A stretch of 64,000 nucleotides of DNA from MWEI01 sp964600235 (GTDB taxonomy: Bacteria; Desulfobacterota; Desulfomonilia; UBA1062): NCBI GenBank assembly GCA_964600235.1, contig CAZRIV010000001.1, forward strand, positions 186,001-250,000, in the 5' to 3' direction. The notes under the pieces were generated by a model. It saw nothing but the letters and a program-made list of their open reading frames with translations, was not told the origin of the DNA and searched no databases. Below are positions 54,548 through 63,481 of this stretch, piece by piece. Made by a program: the position numbers and the translations under genes. Position 1 is the first letter of the stretch, and every line of letters begins with the position of its first letter.

Positions 54548-56284
54548 CTACCAGTTGAATACGTTGTCGAGTTCCTCATCCGTTACCTGGAAGGTGATGT
54601 CGTGGGGTCCCACCTTCTCCTGTGTGAAAAAGCGCGGCAGCCTGTCCTGCTCCTTGGTGATGCCTGCCTTCGCATTGAAGTCGCGCTCCATCTTGAGCAC
54701 CTTCTTGCCCAGTGCCACCACGTCGTCGCCTGTCAGGTTCCAGCCGTAAAAGGCGTTGAGCAGGTCGATGAGGGCCTGGTTCGTCTCGGGCTGGTCCAGG
54801 ATGGCAAATGCGATGAACAAACACATGCCGGTTGAGTCTATGGCGGCAGTGGCGATCTGGAGGTTGCGGGACAGCTCCACCTGGCCTTCGGGCTTGAGCG
54901 GGTCGACAAAGCCTCCGTTTTTCAGGATGTTGGTGGCAATGGCATAGCCGGCGGTATGGTCTGCGCCCATGGGGGTGGTGGCATACGTCACGCCGATGCC
55001 CTGGATGGCCCTTGGGTCATAGGCGGGCAGGGCCTGGTTCTTGACAACCGGCACCTTTTCCACGCCCAGGACCTTACCCGTGGTCCCTGCCCCGCTGCCC
55101 AGGATCTTGCCCAGATGGCTGCCCTTGCCAACTTCATGGATGAGGTTGATGGCTCCCTGCACGTCTCCGAACTCTATGAGCCCGGCCTGCATGGCCACCC
55201 CGATGGTAACCCCCATCTCGATGGTGTCGACCCCGTAGTTGTCATCGAGAAAATCCATCTGGGCGATGGCGTCCGGGTCGTCGATGCCGCAGTTGCCGCC
55301 ATGTGCCCAGACCGTCTCGTACTCGGGCTGCTTGGAGATAAAGTGTCCGTCCTTGTCCACAAAGGTGCCCGAGCACCTGATCACGCAGCCGCGGTGGCAT
55401 GGGTGCGTGGCATTGCCGCCTCTCTTGGTCTCCATGTCGGCATAGGTCTCGCCGCTGATCTTGGATGCGCCTGTAAATTGACCGTCTCTGAAGTTATAGG
55501 TGGGATAGCCGCCTGCCTCGTTGATGATGTTGGTGAGCACGTTGGTGCCATAGGCCGGCAGGGCCTGCCCGGTGACTGCGTGAGAGGTGAGCCCGGTCAC
55601 GAACACCTTGTTTGCAGCGCGGAACTTCTCGGGGTCTCTGGGCTCTCGGTTCTTCATGCCGGTGTCGTCCATGACGATCACCTTGAGACGCTTCGACCCC
55701 ATGACCGCCCCGACCCCTCCGCGCCCTGCATGGCGCGAGGGACGGAGCTCTATATCGGTGATGGCAATGGATGACGCGGCCATTTTCATCTCGCCTGCGG
55801 GCCCGATGGAGATGCAGGTGATCTTGTCTCCATAGGCCTGCTTCATCCTGTCCACCAGGTCGTAATTTGGCAGCAGCTTCAGGCTGTTGTCCTTTTCGAT
55901 CTTTACGGAGTCCTTGTTTATGATGAGCTTGTAGAGGTCGTCACCCTCGGGCTTGCCCTCCAGGATGATGGCTGCATACCCGAGGCGCGCCAGCACCTGG
56001 GCGCCCTGCCCCCCCGAGTTGGCCTCCTTGATGCCGCCGGTGAGCGGGCTCTTACAGCCCACCGATAAGCGGCCGGACATGGACGCTGAAGTGCCGCTGA
56101 GCATGCCTGGCGCGATGACCAGCTTGTTTTCCGCGCCCAGGGGGTGGCACATAGGCGGCACCTCCTTGAAGATGACGCTCGAGGTCATGGCCCTGCCGCC
56201 CAGACCTGCATAGTCGCCCAGCCCTTCTACCTTGAACTGCGGACCGCCTTTGGCACCCATATCGATCCTTAATATCCTGTCCAT
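54548..56284 (-). CDS. aor: tungsten-type aldehyde:ferredoxin oxidoreductase
   Basis: The 578-residue enzyme oxidises aldehydes to acids, passing electrons to ferredoxin through a bis-tungstopterin centre and a 4Fe-4S cluster. It has the N-terminal GLGGRAMTSSV and SGRLSVGCKSPLTGG motifs, GRGGVGAVMGSKRLK, and DIELRPSRHAGRG. The cluster ligands lie in CHRGCVIRC (CX3CX3C spacing) with a fourth Cys in GMCLFIAFA. The substrate is unknown. A sigma-70 promoter lies upstream and moaD follows after 89 bp. Confidence 0.93.
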   Translation of the reverse strand: MDRILRIDMGAKGGPQFKVEGLGDYAGLGGRAMTSSVIFKEVPPMCHPLGAENKLVIAPGMLSGTSASMSGRLSVGCKSPLTGGIKEANSGGQGAQVLARLGYAAIILEGKPEGDDLYKLIINKDSVKIEKDNSLKLLPNYDLVDRMKQAYGDKITCISIGPAGEMKMAASSIAITDIELRPSRHAGRGGVGAVMGSKRLKVIVMDDTGMKNREPRDPEKFRAANKVFVTGLTSHAVTGQALPAYGTNVLTNIINEAGGYPTYNFRDGQFTGASKISGETYADMETKRGGNATHPCHRGCVIRCSGTFVDKDGHFISKQPEYETVWAHGGNCGIDDPDAIAQMDFLDDNYGVDTIEMGVTIGVAMQAGLIEFGDVQGAINLIHEVGKGSHLGKILGSGAGTTGKVLGVEKVPVVKNQALPAYDPRAIQGIGVTYATTPMGADHTAGYAIATNILKNGGFVDPLKPEGQVELSRNLQIATAAIDSTGMCLFIAFAILDQPETNQALIDLLNAFYGWNLTGDDVVALGKKVLKMERDFNAKAGITKEQDRLPRFFTQEKVGPHDITFQVTDEELDNVFNW

Positions 56285-56319
56285 GGGACCCTCCTTGCGT
56301 GCTTCAGCTGACTCATTAA

Positions 56320-56348
56320 ATAATAAGTGCGGGCACCATGGTAGTCAA
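56320..56348 (-). promoter_or_regulatory. sigma-70 promoter of the tungstoenzyme operon
   Basis: On the minus strand TTGACT (56343-56348) and TATTAT (56320-56325) are 17 nt apart, 36 nt before the aor start. Confidence 0.6.
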
Positions 56349-56404
56349 TGGGTGTAGACCTCTTAACTAATTGATTATATTATTTATAGTATGCATTTTA
56401 AAGC

Positions 56405-56427
56405 CTAATTAGGCATGGGGATAGTTC
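56405..56427 (-). terminator. possible terminator between the cystathionine enzyme and aor
   Basis: On the minus strand the perfect palindrome GCCTAATTAGGC is followed by TTTAAAAT, just after the upstream stop codon and a GGGAAC/CCC pair. The weak stem and short T-run make this tentative. Confidence 0.4.
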
Positions 56428-56439
56428 CCTCATATCGCC

Positions 56440-57570
56440 CTAACCTTTCAATGCCGCATCCAGGTCCTCCATGATGTCCTCGCTGTGTTCTATGCCCACG
56501 GACAGCCTGAACAAGGTATCTTTTATGCCGATGCGCTCCCGTTCGAAAGCAGACATGGCGGCGTGCGAGGTTATGTACGGCGAGGTTATGGTGGTCTCTA
56601 CGCCTCCCAGGCTCACAGCAGGCTTGATGAGCCTGAGGCCCCTCACGAACCGGTCCGGTTCGATCTTTAATGGGTCCACGTCGAAGGAGAGCATGGCCCC
56701 GAAACCGATCATCTGTTTTCTGGCAATGTTGTGACCGGGGAAACCAGGCAGGCCCGGATAATTCACCCGTGTGATCTCATTGCATGTCCCGAGAAACTCG
56801 GCGACCTTCATGGCATTGGCAGACTGCCGCTCCACCCGCAGAGACAGGGTCTTGAGGCTCCTCTCCAGCAGGTAGCAGTCCAGGGCATTCAGGCTCCCGC
56901 CCAGGTGACGAGCCAGCGCGACAACTGCATCAGTCTTCTCCACGGATGCGAGCACAGCCCCGCAGCACAGGTCGCTATGCCCGCCCAGGTATTTGGTGCC
57001 ACTGTGCACCACCATGTCGATGCCGAGCGATATGGGGTTCTGGTTTATGGGCGAGGCAAAGGTGTTGTCCATGATGGTGGTTATGCCGCGGGCCCTGGCA
57101 TACTCCGCGACCTTTTGTATGTCTATGACGCTGAGCAGAGGGTTGGTCGGCGATTCAATGACAATCACCTTCGTTTTCGTGGTGGCAGAACTGCATATGG
57201 CATCTGCGTCCGTTGCGGCAAAGGTATGGCTGATTCCGAATTTCTCAAAATCGCTGGTAACAAAGGAATGGGTCCCGCCATATAGTTCATCCATGAGCAC
57301 CACGTGGTCGCCTGCCCTGGCAAAAGCAAGTATGGCCGTGCTCATGGCCGCCATGCCCGAACTGAACAAAACCCCGGCCTGGGCCCCTTCGAGCGCGCAC
57401 AGCTTGCGCACCACCACTTCCTGGTTGGTGGTGTTGAAATAGCGTGGGTACGCCGCCTTTTCCCGGTCAAGGTAGGAGGTGGCAGAGGAGGTGAAGATGG
57501 GCGAGTTGATGCCGCCGGTGATGTCGTCCTGGTATGTCCCGCTGTGCACACAAAGGGTTTCCTTTTTCAT
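56440..57570 (-). CDS. cystathionine gamma-synthase / gamma-lyase family PLP enzyme
   Basis: The 376-residue enzyme has the family motifs YFNTTNQEVVVRKLCALEG and SSGMAAMSTA. PLP-binding segments are YGGTHSF, ESPTNPLLSVIDI and DNTFASP. The internal-aldimine Lys is in HSGTKYLGGHSD. It interconverts cysteine and homocysteine sulfur compounds; synthase, lyase or O-acetylhomoserine sulfhydrylase activity cannot be separated here. ATG 57570 follows GGAG. It has a long 5' leader. Confidence 0.9.
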   Translation of the reverse strand: MKKETLCVHSGTYQDDITGGINSPIFTSSATSYLDREKAAYPRYFNTTNQEVVVRKLCALEGAQAGVLFSSGMAAMSTAILAFARAGDHVVLMDELYGGTHSFVTSDFEKFGISHTFAATDADAICSSATTKTKVIVIESPTNPLLSVIDIQKVAEYARARGITTIMDNTFASPINQNPISLGIDMVVHSGTKYLGGHSDLCCGAVLASVEKTDAVVALARHLGGSLNALDCYLLERSLKTLSLRVERQSANAMKVAEFLGTCNEITRVNYPGLPGFPGHNIARKQMIGFGAMLSFDVDPLKIEPDRFVRGLRLIKPAVSLGGVETTITSPYITSHAAMSAFERERIGIKDTLFRLSVGIEHSEDIMEDLDAALKG

Positions 57571-57905
57571 GGGTCTTCTCCTTATGGGCGCAGCATACAT
57601 GAACCGCAAAGTGATTTCCATGTGCAGTGCGGATTAAGGCAACAGACGAGGAGTCGATGGATATTGCAGTGAACCGATTACAGACCCCCCTAATTAATCA
57701 TTTAGTAATACGTGGATTCGGTTTATCATGATATGGTATATATTCATTGTCAAAAGATCCCGCATCCTTGATTTCACAGCCGTCAGACATTAATTTTAGT
57801 TTTTAAACATGGAGATGCGGCCTTTGTTGCTTTCATGCATAAAGGGCTCGTGCATCGCTTACTATGTTCCATTCCCATTATTTATTAAGTAAGGAGGAAA
57901 GCCTG
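57571..57905. other. divergent intergenic region between the PLP enzyme and YeeE pair
   Basis: It carries the minus-strand promoter at 57725-57753 and a leader of about 146 nt before the PLP-enzyme gene, in which CCGCA and TGCGG can pair. I do not recognise a known S-adenosylmethionine riboswitch there. Toward the plus strand there is an AAGGAGG ribosome site for the YeeE gene and no clear promoter. Confidence 0.4.
57725..57753 (-). promoter_or_regulatory. sigma-70 promoter of the cystathionine enzyme gene
   Basis: On the minus strand a perfect TTGACA (57748-57753) is followed after 17 nt by CATGAT (57725-57730). Confidence 0.5.
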
Positions 57906-58448
57906 ATGAAATTTAAGACAGATGATGGCGGATGGAGTCCCTACCTTGCAGGGGCCTTGGTAGGATTGCTGGCCATTGCCTCGGTGTATGCGACCACCCA
58001 GTGGATGGGAAAATCCAATTATCTGGGCGCATCGACTACATTCGTCCGGGCTGCCGGTCTTCTTGAGCGAACCGTGGCCCCTGATCACGTTGCACAAAAC
58101 GAGTACTTTACCAAGGAGAAGGTTCGCATCGATTGGCAGTTCATGCTCGTTATGGGCATCTTCTTGGGGGCACTGATCTCTTCCGCGACGGACAGGAGTC
58201 TCAAGCTTGAGAGTGTGCCTCCGACATGGGAAAAACGCTTCGGCCCATCCATCGGGAAGCGGGCCATCGGTGCGTTCCTGGGAGGAATCGTGGCCATGGT
58301 AGGTGCACGAATGGCCGACGGCTGCCCCAGCGGGCACGGATTGAGCGGCATGATGCAGCTCTCGGTAAGTTCCTTTGTTGCCCTGGGCATGTTCTTCAGC
58401 GTCGGCGTCTTAGTCGCCGCGATTGTTTACGGAAGGAGGTCATCATGA
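57906..58448 (+). CDS. YeeE/YedE family sulfur-compound transporter, first half
   Basis: The 180-residue membrane protein has four to five hydrophobic helices and the conserved MADGCPSGHGLSGM with the Cys thought to pass thiosulfate. ATG 57906 is preceded by AAGGAGG. It overlaps the next gene as ATGA. Full-length YeeE is about twice this size, so the two genes form a split transporter. Confidence 0.87.
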   Translation: MKFKTDDGGWSPYLAGALVGLLAIASVYATTQWMGKSNYLGASTTFVRAAGLLERTVAPDHVAQNEYFTKEKVRIDWQFMLVMGIFLGALISSATDRSLKLESVPPTWEKRFGPSIGKRAIGAFLGGIVAMVGARMADGCPSGHGLSGMMQLSVSSFVALGMFFSVGVLVAAIVYGRRSS

Positions 58449-58975
58449 GCATTGATCAATTGCTCGGCATCATTACCGGGGTCCTGTTCGGTTTTCTGCT
58501 GCAGAAAGGCCGCGTTCTGCGCTTCGAGAAACAGGTAGGCGCCATGCTTCTCAATGACATGACCATATTCAAGTTCATGCTTTCCGCCATACTCGTCGGC
58601 ATGGTCGGGATAGGTCTCCTCACTGATGCGGGGATTATCACCGCGAGCCACAAGCCCATGAACCTCGGCGCCGTGCTGCTCGGAGGAGCCCTGTTCGGGA
58701 CCGGATGGGCGGTCATGGGTTTCTGTCCGGGCACGTCCATCGGTGCCCTGGGCGAAGGGCGCTGGCATGCCTTGTTCGCCATTGCGGGAATGGTTGCAGG
58801 GGCTGCCCTCTACGCGGAACTCTATCCCTTCTTCAAATCGAGCGTCCTGGCGTGGAAGGACTTCGGCAAGATCGGATTGCCGCAGGCCCTTGGGGTCTCC
58901 GCATGGGTCATAATTCCCATCTTCTGGGCCGGGACCGTTTCCCTTTTCTTCTGGTTTGAAAAGAAGGGACTCTAG
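58445..58975 (+). CDS. YeeE/YedE family sulfur-compound transporter, second half
   Basis: The 176-residue membrane protein has about five helices and the matching conserved motif VMGFCPGTSIGALGEG. ATG 58445 overlaps the upstream stop. Together with the preceding gene it would move thiosulfate or another sulfur or selenium species across the inner membrane. Confidence 0.87.
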   Translation: MSIDQLLGIITGVLFGFLLQKGRVLRFEKQVGAMLLNDMTIFKFMLSAILVGMVGIGLLTDAGIITASHKPMNLGAVLLGGALFGTGWAVMGFCPGTSIGALGEGRWHALFAIAGMVAGAALYAELYPFFKSSVLAWKDFGKIGLPQALGVSAWVIIPIFWAGTVSLFFWFEKKGL

Positions 58976-59075
58976 CCTTGAACGTATGACCGGCCCAAGG
59001 CACGCGCTCTTCGATTCTAAAGTCTCGACGGTGCCCCACGGCCCGACCATGGGCTGAAGATATGAAAGGAAGATT

Positions 59076-59318
59076 ATGGATACTCATACGCTGACAAGAT
59101 TCTTCATGTGGTGCACCATCATAAACGCCGCCATCCTGGTCCTCTGGACCGTCATGTGCATTTCTGCGCCGGATCTGGTGTACCGCACGCAGAGCAGATG
59201 GTTTCCCCTTTCACGGGAAACCTACGACATAGTCATGTATTCGTTCATCGGCCTGTTCAAGCTGCTCTTTCTTGTCTTCAATGTCGTTCCGTACGTTGCT
59301 CTGCTGATCATCGGGTAG
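59076..59318 (+). CDS. small DUF6868-like membrane protein
   Basis: The 80-residue protein has two hydrophobic helices (about 8-30 and 52-78) separated by a YRTQSRWFPLSRE linker. It resembles small DUF6868-type membrane proteins. The function is unknown. It lies 100 bp after the YeeE pair and may be a subunit or a separate gene. Confidence 0.65.
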   Translation: MDTHTLTRFFMWCTIINAAILVLWTVMCISAPDLVYRTQSRWFPLSRETYDIVMYSFIGLFKLLFLVFNVVPYVALLIIG

Positions 59319-59409
59319 GAAAGAACATATGATGATACTCAGGGAAGCATGACAAACAGCCGGTGAACTCCTTGCCGTGAACATGCCGTCCTAACCCGGG
59401 AGGTGAGTT

Positions 59410-59898
59410 ATGGTGGACAATCTTGTTTTAAGGAATGCTGCGACATCTGATTATCAACCGATTGTTTCCGTGCTGAATATATGGTGGGGCGGTCGGAATA
59501 TGAGTGACATGCTCCCCAGGCTCTTCTTTGTCCATTTCTTCAACACAAGCTTTGTGGTCGAACATGAAGGGAAGATTGTGGGATTCCTTGTGGGATTCCT
59601 GTCCCAGACCTTTCCGGACCAGGCCTATATCCACTTTTCCGGGGTTCATCCCGATTTCCGGAGAAATGGGATTGCAGGCTCCCTCTACAGGCGTTTTTTT
59701 GATACAGCACGCAAACACGGCTGCAGGGTCGTCCACTGCGTTACCTCGCCCGTCAACAAGGTTTCTATCGCGTTTCACCTGCGCATGGGGTTTAGCATTG
59801 GGTCGGGTGATATGCTCATCGAGGGTATTTCAGTCACCCGTGACTATGATGGGTGCGGCGAGGACCGGGTTCTGTTTCAAAAACAGCTCAGCAAATAG
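59410..59898 (+). CDS. GNAT-family N-acetyltransferase
   Basis: The 162-residue protein has the acetyl-CoA motif HPDFRRNGIAGSLYRRFF and the C-terminal NKVSIAFHLRMGF. It is preceded by GGGAGGTGAG. The substrate is unknown. Confidence 0.85.
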   Translation: MVDNLVLRNAATSDYQPIVSVLNIWWGGRNMSDMLPRLFFVHFFNTSFVVEHEGKIVGFLVGFLSQTFPDQAYIHFSGVHPDFRRNGIAGSLYRRFFDTARKHGCRVVHCVTSPVNKVSIAFHLRMGFSIGSGDMLIEGISVTRDYDGCGEDRVLFQKQLSK

Positions 59899-60005
59899 CG
59901 ATCACTTCCTCGCGTGAGGGGGCATTCGCCCGTGGTCACGATGCCGAAAGCCCGGCAGCCAATGCCATTGCCGGCCCTGCGGCAGTATGGCTGAAGGAGA
60001 AAATA

Positions 60006-60761
60006 ATGGATTTCATAGAGGTACAAAAAAGTGATGGCATCGCCACGTTGATGCTCCGGAGAGGAAAGGTAAACGCCATCAACGGTGCATTGGTGGATGA
60101 ACTGAGAAAGGCGCTGAAATCCCTTGAGGATGATCCGGAGGCAGGGTCCATAATCCTCACGGGCAGCGGCAGGTTCTTCTCCTTCGGGTTCGATGTCCCG
60201 GAGTTCCTCTTGTTTGAGAGAGAGGATTTCAGGGAATATCTCATCAGCTTCACCGACCTGTATGCGTATCTCTTCCTCTACCCGAAGCCCGTGGTGGCCG
60301 CCCTCAACGGCCACACAATTGCAGGCGGCTGCATGCTGGCACTCGCATGCGACCACAGGATCATGGCAAGCGGCAGGGCCAGGATATCCTTGAACGAGAT
60401 CAATTTCGGCGCATCGGTGTTTGCCGGGGCAACCGAGATGCTCAGGTTCTGGGCCGGCAGCGCAAACGCAAACCACATACTCTTTTCAGGGGCCATGTAT
60501 TCGGCCGAGGAGGCCAAAGGCCTGGGCCTTGTTCATGAGGTGGTCACCCCGGACGCGCTCATTGATTCAGCGCGCAAAGTTGCCTCTGGTTTGGCATCCA
60601 AGTACCCGCCCGCCTTTGCCACAATAAAGTCAGTTCTCAGGAAAAGCATCATCGAGGAGATGAAACGCAGGGAAAGAGGCTCCATACAGGAATTTGTGGA
60701 TATCTGGTACTCAAAGCACACATGGGCCAACCTTCAGAACTTAAGGATATCTGATACCTGA
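60006..60761 (+). CDS. enoyl-CoA hydratase/isomerase family protein
   Basis: The 251-residue crotonase-fold protein has the oxyanion-hole segments GSGRFFSFGFDVPEF and VVAALNGHTIAGGCMLALACD, and the EINFGASVFAG stretch. ATG 60006 is preceded by AAGGAG. The catalytic Glu pair of true hydratases is not obvious at the usual second position (NFGASVFAGATEM), so isomerase or other activity is possible. Confidence 0.85.
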   Translation: MDFIEVQKSDGIATLMLRRGKVNAINGALVDELRKALKSLEDDPEAGSIILTGSGRFFSFGFDVPEFLLFEREDFREYLISFTDLYAYLFLYPKPVVAALNGHTIAGGCMLALACDHRIMASGRARISLNEINFGASVFAGATEMLRFWAGSANANHILFSGAMYSAEEAKGLGLVHEVVTPDALIDSARKVASGLASKYPPAFATIKSVLRKSIIEEMKRRERGSIQEFVDIWYSKHTWANLQNLRISDT

Positions 60762-60793
60762 CGGGTACCTCTGCGATGCAACTGCAGTCCGGA

Positions 60794-63259
60794 TTACTTC
60801 CGGTCCAGAACGTTTCTGATGGTCTTGGCCAGGTCCTCGATCTCAAACGGTTTCATGATGAATCCTCTGATGCCTAACTCTTTCGCCTTTTCTTCGCTCA
60901 TGTGCTCGCTGTACCCGGTGCACAGGATGACCGGTATGTCCTTGCGGATCTTCATCATTTCAAGTGCGAGCCGGTCACCCGTCAATCCGGGCATGATGAT
61001 GTCCGTGATCACCAGGTCGAACTGTCCCGGGTTCTTCTGAAACAGATCGAGCGCCTCCACGGAACTCGTCCGGGAGACCACCCGGTATCCGAGGTATCTG
61101 AGACTCTCCTTTGTCGCCTTTACCAGAATGGGCTCGTCATCGATGAAGAGGATACGCTCGCCCCCTTTCAGATCAGGTGTCTGCACCTGGACGGTGGCTG
61201 CCTCTTTTTTCGCCTCGATCTCAGGCAGGTACAGATCGAAGGTTGTCCCTTCGCCAGGGGTGCTCCTGCACAAGATGGCGCCCTTGTGGCTCCTGGCTAT
61301 CCCGTGCACCACCGAGAGCCCCAGGCCGGTCCCCCTGCCCTTTTCCTTTGTGGTAAAGTAGGGGTCGAAGATCCTCTCCATGATCTCGGGGGTGATCCCA
61401 TGCCCCGAATCGCTGATGGAAAGCCGCAGGTAGGGTCCCGGCCGCAGGTCCAGGGCCAGGGCTTCTGCCCCTTCATTGATATCGGCCTTGTCCAGGCTTA
61501 TACACAGGACGCCCCCGTTTTCGCCCATGGCCTGGGCCGCATTGGAGCACAGGTTCATCATGACCTGGTGGATCTGGGTGGTATCCGCCATGACACGTCC
61601 GCCCGTGAGAATATTCTGCCTGATCTCTATGTTCCTGGGCAGGATCGCGCGCATCATCTTGAGCGACTCCTTGATGGTCGTATCGAGCCTGATCTGTATG
61701 AATTCATGCTTGGTGCGCCTGCTGAAGGCAAGAATCTGTTTCACCAGGTCACGCGCCCGGGTGCACACCTTGAGCACCTCTTCGATGTTCTTCCTCACCT
61801 TTTCGGGCTCCTGCCCTTCCCGCACACCCCTTTGGGCATAGGCGATGATGGCCGAAAGGATGTTGTTGAAGTCATGGGCAATGCCCCCCGCCAGGGTGCC
61901 CAGGGCCTCCATCTTGTGGGCCTGGATCAGCTGCGCCTCGAGCCTCTTTCTTATTTCCTCCGCGTGCATGCGCTCTGAGATGTCGAGCGAGACATTCGCC
62001 AGGAACATGGGGGCGCCGCTGCCGGTCCCGGCAATGGAAAAGGTTATGGCATGCACATCCGTGATCTTGCCGGTCTTGAGGTTACGGTACTGCAGTTCTC
62101 CCTCCCAGGTACCTCCGGCGATGATGGTTGGCAGGAGCTCGGTCTTCACCTTTGCAAGGAGATGATCAGGGATTACCTGCAGGATATTAACTCCCTCCAC
62201 TTCTTCGGGAGAAATACCCAGCATCTCGCTTCCCGCCTCGTTGATGAAGATCATGTTCCCATCGAGGGTTGCCAGGTTGACCAGTTCGTTGCTGTACCTG
62301 ACCACGGAGGCCAGTTTCTGCAGGTCTTCCTCGACCTTTCTCCTCTGGGTGATGTCTTCAAAGGTCTCTATGGCGCCCACCAGCTCACCGGCGGAGTTCC
62401 TGATGGCGGCTGCCGTAGACCTCAGCCATTTACCCTTTTCACCCAACGAAGGAAAGTAGTCGGTTGCCTCATAGGCCTCGTTGATCAGGGCGGACTTGCT
62501 GAACTTATCCGGATACCATTGCTCAATGGCGTCTTCGGACCCATCCACTATGAGGTCCGACATGCACGGCCTTTCCTCGCTGTAAAAGGCCTTCCAGTGA
62601 TCGGTCGTGCCCAGTATGTCCTGGGCCTTTATCCCGCTTAAGTGCTCCATGGCCTCATTCCAGGAGATGACCCGGTGATGCTTGTCAATGACGAGAGTGG
62701 CGATGGGTGACCCGTGCAGGATCATCTGCAGGCGCTGCTCGCTTTCCCTGATGGCCTCTTCTGCGTGCTTGCGCCCGGTTATGTCGCGGATTACTCCGTC
62801 GTACGAGATGAGCCTTCCCTGGGCGTCCTGGTTGAGGACCGCCGCGTTGCTCACCCAGCGGATGCTTCCGTCCTTACGTGTAATGCGGTGCTCGATGCGG
62901 CCTACCTTTTCCCCTTTCAATATCCGTGAGACATAGTCCCTGACAAGCTCCTGGTCTTCGTCCACCACCATATTGAACCACAGGAACGGGTCCTCGTCGA
63001 ATTCCTCTGGGGTGTAACCGGTCACTGTCTCGCAGACCGGGGTATGCAGGGTTTTTACGGGAAGTCCGTCTTGAACCTGGACGGTAAAGATATAGTCCGT
63101 GATGGCGGAGGTGATGCGTCGGTAGCGCTCTTCGCCCTCCTTGAGTGATTCCTCCACCCGCCGGTTGGAGGTCAGGGCATTCTCCAGTTCCTCTATGAGC
63201 GCCCGTGCATCATAGAGGTCCCTGATGAGCTGCTCGCGGGTCATATCTTCAGGATTCAC
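60794..63259 (-). CDS. multi-PAS hybrid histidine kinase with receiver
   Basis: The 821-residue cytoplasmic protein has three PAS/PAC repeats (about 43-165, 172-310 and 315-435). A HisKA dimer domain carries His462 in GGIAHDFNNILSA. The ATPase has DSGHGI and GRGTGLGLSVVHGI, and the C-terminal receiver has the acceptor Asp in VITDIIMPGLTG. No transmembrane segment is seen, so it senses an internal or redox signal. No cognate regulator is adjacent. Confidence 0.92.
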   Translation of the reverse strand: MNPEDMTREQLIRDLYDARALIEELENALTSNRRVEESLKEGEERYRRITSAITDYIFTVQVQDGLPVKTLHTPVCETVTGYTPEEFDEDPFLWFNMVVDEDQELVRDYVSRILKGEKVGRIEHRITRKDGSIRWVSNAAVLNQDAQGRLISYDGVIRDITGRKHAEEAIRESEQRLQMILHGSPIATLVIDKHHRVISWNEAMEHLSGIKAQDILGTTDHWKAFYSEERPCMSDLIVDGSEDAIEQWYPDKFSKSALINEAYEATDYFPSLGEKGKWLRSTAAAIRNSAGELVGAIETFEDITQRRKVEEDLQKLASVVRYSNELVNLATLDGNMIFINEAGSEMLGISPEEVEGVNILQVIPDHLLAKVKTELLPTIIAGGTWEGELQYRNLKTGKITDVHAITFSIAGTGSGAPMFLANVSLDISERMHAEEIRKRLEAQLIQAHKMEALGTLAGGIAHDFNNILSAIIAYAQRGVREGQEPEKVRKNIEEVLKVCTRARDLVKQILAFSRRTKHEFIQIRLDTTIKESLKMMRAILPRNIEIRQNILTGGRVMADTTQIHQVMMNLCSNAAQAMGENGGVLCISLDKADINEGAEALALDLRPGPYLRLSISDSGHGITPEIMERIFDPYFTTKEKGRGTGLGLSVVHGIARSHKGAILCRSTPGEGTTFDLYLPEIEAKKEAATVQVQTPDLKGGERILFIDDEPILVKATKESLRYLGYRVVSRTSSVEALDLFQKNPGQFDLVITDIIMPGLTGDRLALEMMKIRKDIPVILCTGYSEHMSEEKAKELGIRGFIMKPFEIEDLAKTIRNVLDRK

Positions 63260-63481
63260 GTTTCAGATGCTCCTCTTCTACCCACGAAAACATGTTTTAG
63301 CTATCCCGGCAATGTCGCCCAGGTGCTTGTGCACAGCCGTTATTTTCCCTATAATACCTGTAAACAAGGAAAAAACCAGTGGATCTTGAGTTGACTCGAC
63401 AGACCGCTCCCAAAGCAGCGTGAATCAGGCCTTCTGGCAGACTCCTTGTGGCATATACGGTACTTTCCTGGAGAATGATGC

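Noticed and set aside
54956..55774. 272-codon plus-strand open frame opposite aor
   Set aside because: It mirrors a well-conserved AOR gene in a high-GC stretch and its translation shows no family features.
57571..57716. S-adenosylmethionine riboswitch in the leader of the cystathionine enzyme gene
   Set aside because: The leader is long enough, but none of the conserved cores I know are visible.
60902..61978. 358-codon plus-strand open frame opposite the hybrid kinase
   Set aside because: It is antisense to the kinase core and receiver motifs, so it is a codon-bias shadow.
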